NCBI GenBank assembly: GCA_965199585.1
Contig: CBDASI010000002.1
Span: 1,178,001 to 1,242,000 of the forward strand
Direction of reading: 5' to 3'
Length of the DNA stretch: 64,000 bases
Source of the DNA: JAVVHH01 sp965199585
Lineage (GTDB): Bacteria > Pseudomonadota > Alphaproteobacteria > Acetobacterales > Acetobacteraceae
In this document: in pieces, positions 1 through 9,400 of the stretch
Position numbering within the stretch: the stretch's first letter is position 1
Layout of the letters: every line of letters begins with the position of its first letter
Notes under the pieces: model-generated
What the model was told of the DNA's origin: nothing
Seen by the model: the letters and a program-made list of their open reading frames with translations, nothing else
Database searches by the model: none
Program-made: the position numbers and the translations under genes

Positions 1-644
1 AGGTCCAGCGCGCCATCCGGCCGTTCGACGATCATCGGCACGGCGATTTCGTCATGCTCGTCGGCGATGTCGCCCACGATCTCCTCGACGAGGTCCTCGA
101 TGGTCACCAGCCCGTCGATGCCGCCGTATTCGTCAATCACCAAGGCGAGATGCACGCGGGCCTGCCGCATCTGCAGCAGCAGGTCCAGAATCGGCACCTG
201 CGGCGCCACCATCAGTGGCTTGCGCAGAATCGGCTCGAGCTGGAACTGCTCGGGGCGGCCGACATAACCGAACACGTCCTTGATGTGGACCATGCCGACG
301 ATCTCGTCGAGCTGCTCGCGGTAGACCGGTAGGCGGGAGTGACCCTCGAGCCGGATCTTGCCGAGCAGTTGCTCGAGCGACAGATCGACCGGGATGGCCA
401 CGATGTCCGCCCGCGGCACCATCACGTCGTTGGCCGCGCGGCCACGCAGCCGCAGCACGTTGGCCAGCAGCACCCGCTCCTGCCGGTCCAATTCCGGCAA
501 CACACCGTCGGCATGGACCTGGTCGGCCGATTGCTGGACCAATTCGGCAATGCTGTCGCGGACGTTGTGCTCGGGGCCGCGGCGGCCGATCAGGCCCAGT
601 AAGCGCGTAACGACGCTGCCGCGATGGGCCGATTGGCCGCTCAT
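1..644 (-). CDS. corC: CorC/HlyC-family CBS-domain protein (3' end outside window)
   Basis: The 214 visible residues match the cytoplasmic CorC/HlyC proteins, which pair CBS domains with a C-terminal CorC_HlyC domain and are linked to magnesium/cobalt homeostasis. The family signature VMVPRADI lies at residues 74-81. The CBS pair contains VHIKDV (119-124) and DEYGGIDGLVTIEDLVEEIV (171-190). No membrane segment precedes the CBS domains, unlike the larger DUF21-containing relatives. The ATG overlaps the ybeY stop as ATGA, so it is probably translationally coupled. In many Proteobacteria the miaB-phoH-ybeY-corC order is followed by lnt, which would lie beyond the left edge. Family assignment is firm; the exact substrate is not. 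Confidence 0.93.
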   Translation of the reverse strand, partial: MSGQSAHRGSVVTRLLGLIGRRGPEHNVRDSIAELVQQSADQVHADGVLPELDRQERVLLANVLRLRGRAANDVMVPRADIVAIPVDLSLEQLLGKIRLEGHSRLPVYREQLDEIVGMVHIKDVFGYVGRPEQFQLEPILRKPLMVAPQVPILDLLLQMRQARVHLALVIDEYGGIDGLVTIEDLVEEIVGDIADEHDEIAVPMIVERPDGALD

Positions 645-1045
645 GCCGGCCGCCACGGGTTCGGTACTCCGATCCGGTGCAGCAAGCGCGCCTCTTCCAT
701 CTCCATGCGCCGGGCGACGCCGGGATCATCATGGTCGTGCCCGCGCAGATGGAGTGCGCCATGCACCACCAGATGCGCGACGTGATGCTGGATGCGCCGC
801 TTCTGCGCGCTGGCTTCCCGCCGCACGACGCCGAGCGCCAGCGCGATGTCGCCGCTGTCGAAGGTCAGCACGTTGGTGGGCTTGTTGCGGCCGCGATGCC
901 GCGCGTTGAGGCGCTGCACGGCGAGGTTCGAGGTGAGGAGGATGGTGCCCGCCCCGCCGGCGACCTGAGCGGCGCGGCCGGCGATGCGCTCGACGCCCGG
1001 CACGAGAGCCCGCCACCGTCGATCATCGACGATGATGTCCGGCAT
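641..1045 (-). CDS. ybeY: Endoribonuclease YbeY (rRNA maturation)
   Basis: YbeY is a zinc-dependent endoribonuclease needed for 16S rRNA 3'-end maturation and ribosome quality control. The metal-binding signature H-x3-H-x5-H is visible as His95, His99 and His105 in the stretch HGALHLRGHDH. The conserved NVLTFDSGDIAL segment lies at about residues 58-69. I chose the ATG at 1045 (134 residues) because homologues begin close to the sequence that follows it. An in-frame ATG at 1108, 5 bases from the phoH stop, would give 155 residues and is a real alternative. The gene sits between phoH and corC, its usual operon partners. Confidence 0.93.
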   Translation of the reverse strand: MPDIIVDDRRWRALVPGVERIAGRAAQVAGGAGTILLTSNLAVQRLNARHRGRNKPTNVLTFDSGDIALALGVVRREASAQKRRIQHHVAHLVVHGALHLRGHDHDDPGVARRMEMEEARLLHRIGVPNPWRPA

Positions 1046-1112
1046 GGAGTGTGGCGTGTGTTCAGGCCCCGCCGGGTGGGCGGGGCCGAGTTTACTGTCT
1101 GGGTCCATGGTG

Positions 1113-2153
1113 TTAGGGCGATGCGTCCTGTTTCGGGTCCGGGCGTGCGTCGTTACGAGCGTCGGTGCGGGCCTGGGTCCGCTGGTCATACGCGTCAACG
1201 ATGGCGGCGACCAGGGGATGACGCACGACATCGCGCGTGCCAAAGCGGGTGATGCCGATGCCGGGCAGGCCCTCGACGGTGTCGAGCGCGTCCTTGAGAC
1301 CGCTGCGCTGGCCGGACGGCAGGTCGATCTGCGTCAGGTCGCCGGTGATGACCATGCGAGTGCCCTCACCCATGCGGGTGAGAAACATCTTCATCTGCAC
1401 CGGCGTGGTGTTCTGCGCTTCATCGAGAATGACGAAGGCATGCGCCAGCGTGCGGCCGCGCATGAAGGCGAGGGGGGCAACCTCGATCTCGCCGGTGCCC
1501 ATTCGCCGGATGACCTGGTCGCCCGGCATCATGTCGTGCAGCGCGTCGTAGAGTGGCCGCAGATAGGGGTCGACCTTCTCCTTCATGTCGCCGGGCAGGA
1601 AGCCGAGCCGCTCGCCGGCCTCGACCGCTGGCCGCGACAGGATGATCTTGTCCACCTTGCCCGCCTGCAGCAGCATCACACCCTGGGCGACGGCCAGATA
1701 AGTTTTACCAGTACCAGCCGGGCCGATGGCGAACACCATCTCGTTCTTGGCCAGCATCTCCATGTAGCCGGCCTGCTTCGGCGAGCGGGGCCCGACGGCG
1801 CCGCGCTTGGTCAGAATCGCCGGCATGTCGGCCAGTGGCAGGCGCGGGTCGACCACGGTGTCGGCCATGCGGATTGCGGTATCGACATCGGCGCGGGACA
1901 GGCCCTTGCCGGATTCCAACCGCTTGTAGAGGGCGTTCAGGGTCTGCTCGGCCGCCTGAACCCGGTCAGGATCGCCATTGATGGCGATGCGGTTGCCGCG
2001 CGCGGACAACCGCACCTGCAGGCCCTGCTCGAGCCTGACGAGGTTTCGATCATGATCGCCGAGCAGCAGCGGCAGCAGCGCATTGTCGCCGAATTGCAGG
2101 GTCACCGCCTTCTGGGGGCGGTCGGACGCGGGTGCCGAATCGGCGACGAGCAT
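1113..2153 (-). CDS. phoH: PhoH-family ATPase (YbeZ-like)
   Basis: This is a cytoplasmic PhoH/YbeZ-type P-loop ATPase, a family tied to RNA metabolism and functionally paired with YbeY. Walker A (GPAGTGKT) is at about residues 144-151, Walker B (VILDEAQN) near 242, and the conserved TGDLTQIDLP segment follows. An N-terminal KH-like region of about 100 residues precedes the ATPase. The ATG at 2153 lies 3 bases after the miaB stop. A TTG at 2159, overlapping that stop as TTGA, would add two residues. The last 20 residues are charged and low in complexity. The miaB-phoH-ybeY-corC order is a classic conserved operon. Confidence 0.94.
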   Translation of the reverse strand: MLVADSAPASDRPQKAVTLQFGDNALLPLLLGDHDRNLVRLEQGLQVRLSARGNRIAINGDPDRVQAAEQTLNALYKRLESGKGLSRADVDTAIRMADTVVDPRLPLADMPAILTKRGAVGPRSPKQAGYMEMLAKNEMVFAIGPAGTGKTYLAVAQGVMLLQAGKVDKIILSRPAVEAGERLGFLPGDMKEKVDPYLRPLYDALHDMMPGDQVIRRMGTGEIEVAPLAFMRGRTLAHAFVILDEAQNTTPVQMKMFLTRMGEGTRMVITGDLTQIDLPSGQRSGLKDALDTVEGLPGIGITRFGTRDVVRHPLVAAIVDAYDQRTQARTDARNDARPDPKQDASP

Positions 2154-2155
2154 GT

Positions 2156-3514
2156 TCAAGCGAGCATCTTCTCCAGATCGAGGGTTCCAAGCAGAGAGGT
2201 GGTGGTGGCAGCGGCGATTCGCACGTCCGTTTCCGATCCAATCAACGCGAGCGGACCAGAAACATGCACCGGCTGGAGATAAGGCGTGCGGCCGGAAAGT
2301 TGACCCGGGCGACGGCCGGCGCCGGTAAATAAAACCGGGAGCACGAGGCCCTCGGTGCGGCGGTTGAACGCCTCCTGCTGGTCGCGCAACAGCGCCAGCA
2401 ATTCTTGTAGCCGGGCGTGCTTCACGTCCTCGGGGACATGACCCGGCGCGGCGGCGGCGGGGGTGCCGGGCCGCGGCGAATACTTGAAGCTGAACGCCTG
2501 CGCGAACTCGACGCGGCGGACCAGGTCCAGCGTCGCCTGGAATTCGGCGTCGGTCTCGCCGGGGTGGCCCACGATGAAATCCGACGACAGCGCCAGGTCC
2601 GGCCGGGCTTCGCGCAAGCGGTCGACTAGTCGGAGGTAGTCATCCACGGTGTGCTTGCGGTTCATCGCCGCCAGCACGCGGTCCGAGCCGGATTGCACCG
2701 GCAAATGCAGGAACGGCATCAGCGCCGGGATGTCGCGATGCGCGGTGATCAGGCTGTCGCCCATGTCGCGCGGATGCGACGTCGTGTAGCGCAACCGCAG
2801 CAGGCCCGGCAGGTCGGCCAGTGCGCGGATGAGTTGCGCGAAGTCCCACACGCCGCCGTCGGGCGCCGCGCCGTGCCACGCATTCACGTTCTGACCAAGC
2901 AACGTGATCTCGCGGGCGCGGCCGGCGACCAGGCGCCGGGCTTCGGCGATCACGGCCAGGGCCGGGCGGCTGGTCTCGGCGCCGCGGGTGTACGGCACGA
3001 CGCAGAAGGAGCAGAACTTGTCGCAGCCTTCCTGCACCGTCAGGAACGCCGTCATGCCCTGCGGCGCCACCGTCTCGGGCAGGTGGTCGAACTTGTCCTC
3101 GGCCGGAAAGTCCGTCTCGATCACGGCGCCGCCGGCCCGCGCCGCGCGCGCGACCATCTCGGGCAGCTTGTGATAGGTCTGCGGGCCCAGCACGATGTCG
3201 ACGTAAGGCGCGCGCGCCAGGATCATGGCACCCTCGGCCTGCGCCACGCAGCCGGCAACGGCCAGCACCGTCTTGCGTCCCTCGGCCTCGCGCGCCTGCT
3301 TGATAACGCGCAGGCGGCCCAGTTCGGAGAACACCTTCTCCTCGGCGCGCTCGCGGATGTGGCAGGTGTTGAGGATGATCATGTCGGCATCGTCAGGCGT
3401 CGGCGTCGGGCGGTAGCCGAGCGGAGCCAGGACGTCGGTCATCCGGCCGCTGTCATAGACGTTCATCTGACAGCCGTAGGTGATCACATGCAGAAGCTTG
3501 GCCGACCCGCTCAC
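2156..3514 (-). CDS. miaB: tRNA-2-methylthio-N6-dimethylallyladenosine synthase MiaB
   Basis: MiaB is a radical-SAM methylthiotransferase that modifies A37 of tRNAs reading UNN codons. With the start used here the protein has 452 residues. Three N-terminal UPF0004 cysteines (about 15, 51 and 89) bind the auxiliary [4Fe-4S] cluster, and CDKFCSFC (164-171) is the radical-SAM CxxxCxxC motif. A C-terminal TRAM-like domain follows. ITYGCQMNVYDS near the N-terminus is diagnostic of MiaB rather than RimO or MtaB. The start is uncertain: GTG at 3514 fits homologues best, while GTG at 3559 would add 15 residues of unlikely sequence. It is the first gene of the miaB-phoH-ybeY-corC operon. Confidence 0.93.
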   Translation of the reverse strand: MSGSAKLLHVITYGCQMNVYDSGRMTDVLAPLGYRPTPTPDDADMIILNTCHIRERAEEKVFSELGRLRVIKQAREAEGRKTVLAVAGCVAQAEGAMILARAPYVDIVLGPQTYHKLPEMVARAARAGGAVIETDFPAEDKFDHLPETVAPQGMTAFLTVQEGCDKFCSFCVVPYTRGAETSRPALAVIAEARRLVAGRAREITLLGQNVNAWHGAAPDGGVWDFAQLIRALADLPGLLRLRYTTSHPRDMGDSLITAHRDIPALMPFLHLPVQSGSDRVLAAMNRKHTVDDYLRLVDRLREARPDLALSSDFIVGHPGETDAEFQATLDLVRRVEFAQAFSFKYSPRPGTPAAAAPGHVPEDVKHARLQELLALLRDQQEAFNRRTEGLVLPVLFTGAGRRPGQLSGRTPYLQPVHVSGPLALIGSETDVRIAAATTTSLLGTLDLEKMLA

Positions 3515-3615
3515 AATAAAAATCCGTTCTCTCGCACCACTGGGTGGATGAGGGGACACGGGGCGATGGTCAAGCGACGGTTCGCACGATCGTTGTTCAG
3601 GGGCGTCCAGGCTGG

Positions 3616-4551
3616 TTAAGGTGATGCTACTCTGGCGATATCGGGTGTCGTCGTGTCAAGTGAAAGCGCCGTGGCACCTAGGACCGGCAGACGCCCTCGG
3701 CGCAGGGCAGCATTCCCGGTCGAGATGATGTGCCAGACCGCCTGCGCGATGGCCTTGCGGGACGGGTAGTCGGCCGGGTCTACCGGGTCGTGCAGGACGA
3801 CGGTGGCGCGGAGGTGCCGGTAGCGCGCCAGGCGCCAGAAATGGCCGCCGAGATCCATGTCGCCATACCAGGAGGTCACGGGCCGGGTGCTACGCCGGGC
3901 TGGCAGGTAGTCGAGGCGGTCGAACACCACCGAGACCGGCTGGATCAGCGGGGTCGGCTCGCCGTCGACCGGCTCGGCAATGGCGAAGAAGGGGGAGCGG
4001 AAGGGCAGCACGCGAGTCCCGTCCGAGCTGGTACCTTCGGGGAACAGGATCAGGTCGTCACCGGCCAGCAGGCGGGCTCGCATGGAATCGCGCTCCCGCC
4101 CGGTCTCGCTGGCGCGCCGGCTGACGAACACGGTCCGCCCCAGCCGCGCCACGGTCCGGACCATCGGCCAGGTGCCGACCTCGGCCTTGGCCACGAAACA
4201 TGCCTCGAGCGTTCCGCCCAGCACCGGCACGTCGAGCCACGAAGTATGGTTGCACGCGAACAATATGGGGCGCCCGCCCGCCGCCACGTGCCCGACGACT
4301 CGGCGTTCCACGCCCAGCACCCGGGAGATCCCCGCCCAATACACCCGCGCGAACCATCGCTTGCCCGGGCCCGGTAACGCCAGCATCACGGCCTGCACCA
4401 GCATGCTCGGCAGCGTCCATCCCAGCGCGAACACGACGCGCCGCAGCCAGCGCAGCCGCTGCACAATCGGCGGGGCCGGCGCCAGGTCATGCCCTCGATC
4501 CCGGGCCGCAGCATCGCGATCCAGCGGCGGCGATCGGCGCATCATCGTCAT
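3616..4551 (-). CDS. Lysophospholipid acyltransferase (PlsC/OlsA family)
   Basis: The protein belongs to the PlsC family of inner-membrane O-acyltransferases that add fatty acyl groups to lysophosphatidic acid or to lyso-ornithine lipid. Motif I, NHTSWLD (101-107), carries the catalytic His102 and Asp107. Motif III, FPEGTSSDG, starts at residue 170. A hydrophobic segment at about 38-60 probably anchors it. The ATG at 4551 is followed closely by two more ATGs. Sequence alone does not separate PlsC from the ornithine-lipid enzyme OlsA; the alphaproteobacterial setting makes OlsA possible. It diverges from tamA across about 86 bases, so both may share a regulatory region. Confidence 0.88.
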   Translation of the reverse strand: MTMMRRSPPLDRDAAARDRGHDLAPAPPIVQRLRWLRRVVFALGWTLPSMLVQAVMLALPGPGKRWFARVYWAGISRVLGVERRVVGHVAAGGRPILFACNHTSWLDVPVLGGTLEACFVAKAEVGTWPMVRTVARLGRTVFVSRRASETGRERDSMRARLLAGDDLILFPEGTSSDGTRVLPFRSPFFAIAEPVDGEPTPLIQPVSVVFDRLDYLPARRSTRPVTSWYGDMDLGGHFWRLARYRHLRATVVLHDPVDPADYPSRKAIAQAVWHIISTGNAALRRGRLPVLGATALSLDTTTPDIARVASP

Positions 4552-4637
4552 CGGATCGGCTTACCAAGCCGCCCCGCCGCGAACAACGCTCTGCATGCTT
4601 GAAGCAGCATTGGATACTGCGTAGAGCCCTTAAATCC

Positions 4638-6479
4638 ATGCGTAAAATCACGCCGTCCCTGCGCCTGGCCGCTCTCGCGAGCATCACCGCCATGCTCGTC
4701 AGCCCCGAATTCGGACGCGCCGCCGACCCCCAGTCCTATCGCGTCGATCTGCCGAACACAGGGCAGGCCGATTTGGACGCCGCGCTGCGCGCCAGCTCGA
4801 TCCTGATCAGCTTGCGGGAACGGGCGCCCGTGGGTCCGTTCGCGCTCATCACCCGCGCCCGCGAGGATCGTGGCCGGCTGGAGGCGGCGCTCAACAGCTT
4901 CGGCTATTACGGCAGCAAGATCTCCGTCGACATCGCTGGCCGCCCGCTCGACGACCCGGCCCTGCCCAGCGCGCTCGACGCGGCCACGGCCGAGGTCCCG
5001 GTCGCGATCCATATCGAGAAAGGGCCGTTGTACCACCTGCGCCGCGTCGCGCTGACGGGGAAGCCGGATCCGGTGGCCGAACAGGCGTTGAAGCTGAAAT
5101 CCGGCGATCCCGCGGTCGCCGCCGACGTGGTCGCCGCGCAGGGCCGCATCCTGGAGGCGTTGCGGGATGACGGACATGCGCTGGCCAAGGTGGAGCCGCC
5201 GGTCGCCACACTGGTTCCGCCGGCCACTGGGCTCGACGTGAGCTACGAGGTTCAGCCGGGCCCGCGCGTCGATCTCGGCCCAATCACCATCGTGGGCCTC
5301 GACCGTGTCCATGAAAGTTACGTCCGCCGTCGACTGCTGCTGCATGCCGGCGAGCGGTTCGATCCGCGCAAGATCGACAAGGCGCGCGAGGACCTGGCGG
5401 CGGCCGGCGTGTTCTCCGCCGTGACGGTCGATGCACCGGATCAGCTGGATGCAGACGGTCAGTTGCCGCTCACCCTTCGGCTGGTGGAGCGCAAGCGGCA
5501 TGTGCTGGGCGCCACCGCGGCTTACTCGACCGATCTGGGCGCCAGTGCCGGCGTGACCTGGTCGCACCGCAACCTGTTCGGCAATGCCGAGCGGCTCGAT
5601 CTCGGCGCGGCCGTGACACAGCTCGGAGCCACAGCCTCGCGGCGACCCGGCTACGACGTCACGGCGACGCTGACGCAGCCGGACATCTTCGTGCGCGATC
5701 TCGACCTGATCTACCGGGTCGAGGGGATCAAGGAGAGCCTCGACGCGTATGACCGCACCGCGATCCTTGGCGGCGTCTCGGTGCGGCGGCGCTTTTCGAC
5801 CGAGTTCTCGCTGACGGCCGGGCTGCAGGCGCAGCAATCCAGGGTGACCCAGGAAAACGTCACCCGCGACTACACGCTGCTGCAGCTCCCGGTCACCGCG
5901 GCCTACGACACGACGGGCGCGGACGGGCTGCTGGATGCGACGCACGGAATCAAGGCCACCGGGAGCATCACCCCGTCGGACTCGCTGCGGGCGCCGGGCG
6001 CTCAGTTCGTCATCCTGCAGGCGAGCGGCTCGACGTATTTCGATTTCGGCTCCGCCGGCCGCAGCATCTTGGCGTTGCGCGCTACGGTCGCGTCGGTCCA
6101 GGGCGCCACGACGTTCGAGCTGCCGCCCGATCAGCGCCTCTATGCCGGCGGCAGCGCGACCGTGCGCGGCTACAAGTATCAGTCCGTCGGACCCAAATTC
6201 CCCGACCTTCGCCCGATCGGCGGCACGTCCCTCGGCGCGGCCACGGTCGAGTTCCGGCAGCGGTTCCTCTCGAGCTTCGGCGCTGCCGTGTTCGTGGACG
6301 CCGGCGAGGCATCGTCCAGCAGCGCGCCGTTCAGCGGCAACCTTCGCATGGGCGCCGGCGCCGGCATCCGCTACTACACCCCGTTCGGCCCCATCCGCGC
6401 CGACATCGCCGTGCCTCTCAACAAGCAGCGGGGCGACGATGGGTTCGAGATCTATGTCGGCATAGGGCAGGCTTTCTGA
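4638..6479 (+). CDS. tamA: TamA outer-membrane assembly factor (BamA superfamily)
   Basis: TamA is an outer-membrane beta-barrel of the BamA/Omp85 superfamily that works with TamB across the envelope in outer-membrane protein assembly and lipid transport. The 613-residue product starts with a signal peptide (hydrophobic core about 10-25, likely cleavage after GRAA). POTRA-like repeats cover roughly 100-300, and the barrel (bacterial surface antigen) fills the second half. It contains the VRGYKY-type motif of loop L6 and ends in phenylalanine, as barrels usually do. I chose the ATG at 4638 because it opens the signal peptide; the frame is open further upstream without support. The stop shares one base with the tamB ATG. 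Confidence 0.93.
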   Translation: MRKITPSLRLAALASITAMLVSPEFGRAADPQSYRVDLPNTGQADLDAALRASSILISLRERAPVGPFALITRAREDRGRLEAALNSFGYYGSKISVDIAGRPLDDPALPSALDAATAEVPVAIHIEKGPLYHLRRVALTGKPDPVAEQALKLKSGDPAVAADVVAAQGRILEALRDDGHALAKVEPPVATLVPPATGLDVSYEVQPGPRVDLGPITIVGLDRVHESYVRRRLLLHAGERFDPRKIDKAREDLAAAGVFSAVTVDAPDQLDADGQLPLTLRLVERKRHVLGATAAYSTDLGASAGVTWSHRNLFGNAERLDLGAAVTQLGATASRRPGYDVTATLTQPDIFVRDLDLIYRVEGIKESLDAYDRTAILGGVSVRRRFSTEFSLTAGLQAQQSRVTQENVTRDYTLLQLPVTAAYDTTGADGLLDATHGIKATGSITPSDSLRAPGAQFVILQASGSTYFDFGSAGRSILALRATVASVQGATTFELPPDQRLYAGGSATVRGYKYQSVGPKFPDLRPIGGTSLGAATVEFRQRFLSSFGAAVFVDAGEASSSSAPFSGNLRMGAGAGIRYYTPFGPIRADIAVPLNKQRGDDGFEIYVGIGQAF

Positions 6480-9400
6480 TGCGATACAAAGTCGTCGTCC
6501 TCGCCGTCGCCGTAGCGCTGCCGGCGTTGCCAAGCGAGGCGCATGCCGCCTTCGGCATCCCCGGGCCAACTCAGCTGATTCTCGACCTCGTCGGCAAGAT
6601 CACCGGCGGGGCGGTCAGCGCGACCGGCGTGACCGGTTGGCCGAACGACCTCCACGTCGATCGGCTGGAGCTGCGCGACGCCGAGGGCGCCTGGCTGGTC
6701 GCGGAAGACGTCTCGCTGAAGTGGCACCCGTATCTGCTGGCGACCAAGGACGTCGCGATCGATAGCGTGACCGCTCGGACGCTGAGCGTGCCGCGGTTGC
6801 AGGCGGCCAGCCCCACGCCGGCGCCACCCTCGAACGAGCCGGCTTCGCTGCCGGTCAAGATCGACGTCAAGTCGCTGCATGTGGACCGAGTTGAGCTCGG
6901 GGCGCCCGTCGTAGGCGCCGCCGCCGCTTTCTCGCTCGACGGGCGCCTCGCGCTGCCCACGCTGCTGACGCCGGCGGCCGACCTGCATGCGGTCCGGCTC
7001 GACGGGCCAGGCGGCGACTACAAGATCGTCGGCGACGTCACCGACACGAACATCGACGCGACCGTCGCCATCACCGAGCCGCCGCACGGCTTCATCGCCG
7101 ACGTGGCCAAGCTGCCCGACCTGGGCGCGCTCGATCTTGATGCGGCAGTGGCCGGACCGCGCACGGCGCTGGCGACCAAGCTGACGCTGGCGGCCGGCCC
7201 GCTGCGCGCGGCTGCCAACGGCACGGTCGATCTCACGGGCGAGACGCTGGACCTGCATGTCACCGGCAGCGCGCCGGCGATGAAACCGGCGCCGGAGGTG
7301 TCCTGGCAGTCGGTGGCGCTGAATGCCGACGTGAAAGGCGCGTTCACCAAGCCCGACGCCACCGGCCATTTCGCCATCGACCAGCTTGCCGCGGCTGGCG
7401 CCACCGTACGGCAGCTCACCGCCGACCTGTCCGGCAATGCGGGCCAGGTGACGGTCCATGCCGCCGCCGCCGGCTTGCAGGCCCCGTTGCCTAACCCGGA
7501 CTTCTTCGCCGCCGACCCGCTCACGCTCGACGTCACCGCCCGGCTCGACGACCCGGCCCGGCCCGTCGACTTCGCGTTGGCCCACCCACTCTTGAGCGCC
7601 AAGGGACATGGCGAGACCGCCGGGTCGCCTAAGGGCTCGATGGATCTCACCGTCCCGCAGCTCGAGCCATTCGCGCGCATGGGCGGCGTCGATCTGCGCG
7701 GCCGCACGGCGCTGCATTTCGATGCCGCTCAGAGCGCGGACGGCACCGCGACACTGACCGGCAACGGCACGCTCGGCATCACCTCCGGCCAGGCGCCGAT
7801 CCCCGGCCTGATCGGCGAGGACGCCAAGGTCGCACTCGCCATGCAGCAGCACGGCCAGGATCTGACCGTCAGCCGCCTGACGCTGGACGGCCGCACCGTC
7901 CAGCTCGCGGTCACCGGCGGCCAGCAGAGCGGCAAGCTCGCCGGGACCGTAAAGGCGTCGGTGTCCGACCTCAGTGTCCTGGCCGCCACGCTGGTCGGCA
8001 CCGTCGCCGCCACGGTCGACCTCTCCGGTACGGCGTCCGACCTGGCGCTCACAGCGCACGCACAGGGCGAGGTCGGCGCGCCCGGCGTGCCGCGCGGCCC
8101 GGTGAGCGTCGACATCGCTGCCAAGGGCCTGCCGAGCGCGCCGTCGGGGACCGTCAAGGCGGAGGGACGTCTTGCCGGCGCGCCGCTGCAGCTCGCCGTT
8201 CTCGCTCAGCGCAGCGATGACGGCACGGTCAAGGCGACGATCGATCGGGCCGACTGGCGCAGCCTGCACGCCGATGGTGCGCTGGAGCTCACGCCCGGCA
8301 CGACACTGCCGACCGGCCATGTGCTGCTCAGGATGGGTCAGCTCGGCGACTTGCAGCCCTTCGTCGGTCAACCGTTGACCGGGGCCATCAACGCCGTGTT
8401 GGACCTCGTTCCCAACGAGATCCGGCTACAGGCGGATGCCACCAACGCCGGCATCCCCGGATCGCGGGTCGGCGCCGCCAAGATCGACGCCCGGGTGCGC
8501 GACCCGCTGGGCGCGCGCGTCGTCACCGCGGATGCAACCTTAAACGGGATCGACGCCAGCGGCACCACCGGCTCGGCCAAAATCGGCGTCACCGGGCCGC
8601 AGACTGCCCTGGCGATCAAGAGCGATGCGACGCTGACCGTGTCCGGCACCCCGGCCAAGATCAATGCCGCAGCCCTGCTCAACGTTCCGGCCAAAACGGT
8701 GCGGCTCGACACGCTGCAGGTTGCCGCAAAGGACCAGACAGCCCGTCTGTTATCCCCTGCCACCGTCAAGTTCGGCGGCCCGGTCTCCGTCGATCGCCTC
8801 CGTGTCGGCATGCAGACGGCCGTGCTGGACGTCGCCGGGCAGCTGTCGCCGCGCCTGGACGCAACGGTCACCTTGCGCGCGCCGGCCAGCCTGGCCGCCA
8901 TCGCTGCGCCGGACCTGAAGCTCGCCGGCACCGTCGCCGTCGACGCCAAGCTGACCGGCACGCCCGCGCTGCCGGGCGGGACCGTCCGCCTCGACCTCGC
9001 GGGCTTGCAGATGCTGACCGGCGCCGGCCGTGCGGTGCCGCCGGCGAACCTGACTGCCACGGCTACCCTCGGTGGCAGGACGGCACAGCTCGACGCGAAG
9101 CTGACGGCCGGGTCGGCGCGGCTGAACCTCACCGGCCAGGCCCCACTCGGCGCCGGACCGCTCGCCTTGCGCGCCACGGGCGGGCTGGATCTGGCGTTGC
9201 TCGACCCGATTTTGACCGCCAGTGGCCGCCGCGTCCGCGGTCGCGTCACGCTCGACGGCACCGTCAATGGTACCACCAGCCGTCCGCAGGTCGCCGGCGC
9301 GCTGCAGCTCGCCAATGGCGAGGTGCAGGATTTCACCCAGGGCCTCCGCATCGCCGACATCACGGCCACCATTCGCGGCGAGGGCGACACCGTCCGCATC

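Noticed and set aside
4200..4637. Upstream extension of tamA antisense to the acyltransferase
   Set aside because: The true start opens a signal peptide at 4638; the extension has no family similarity.
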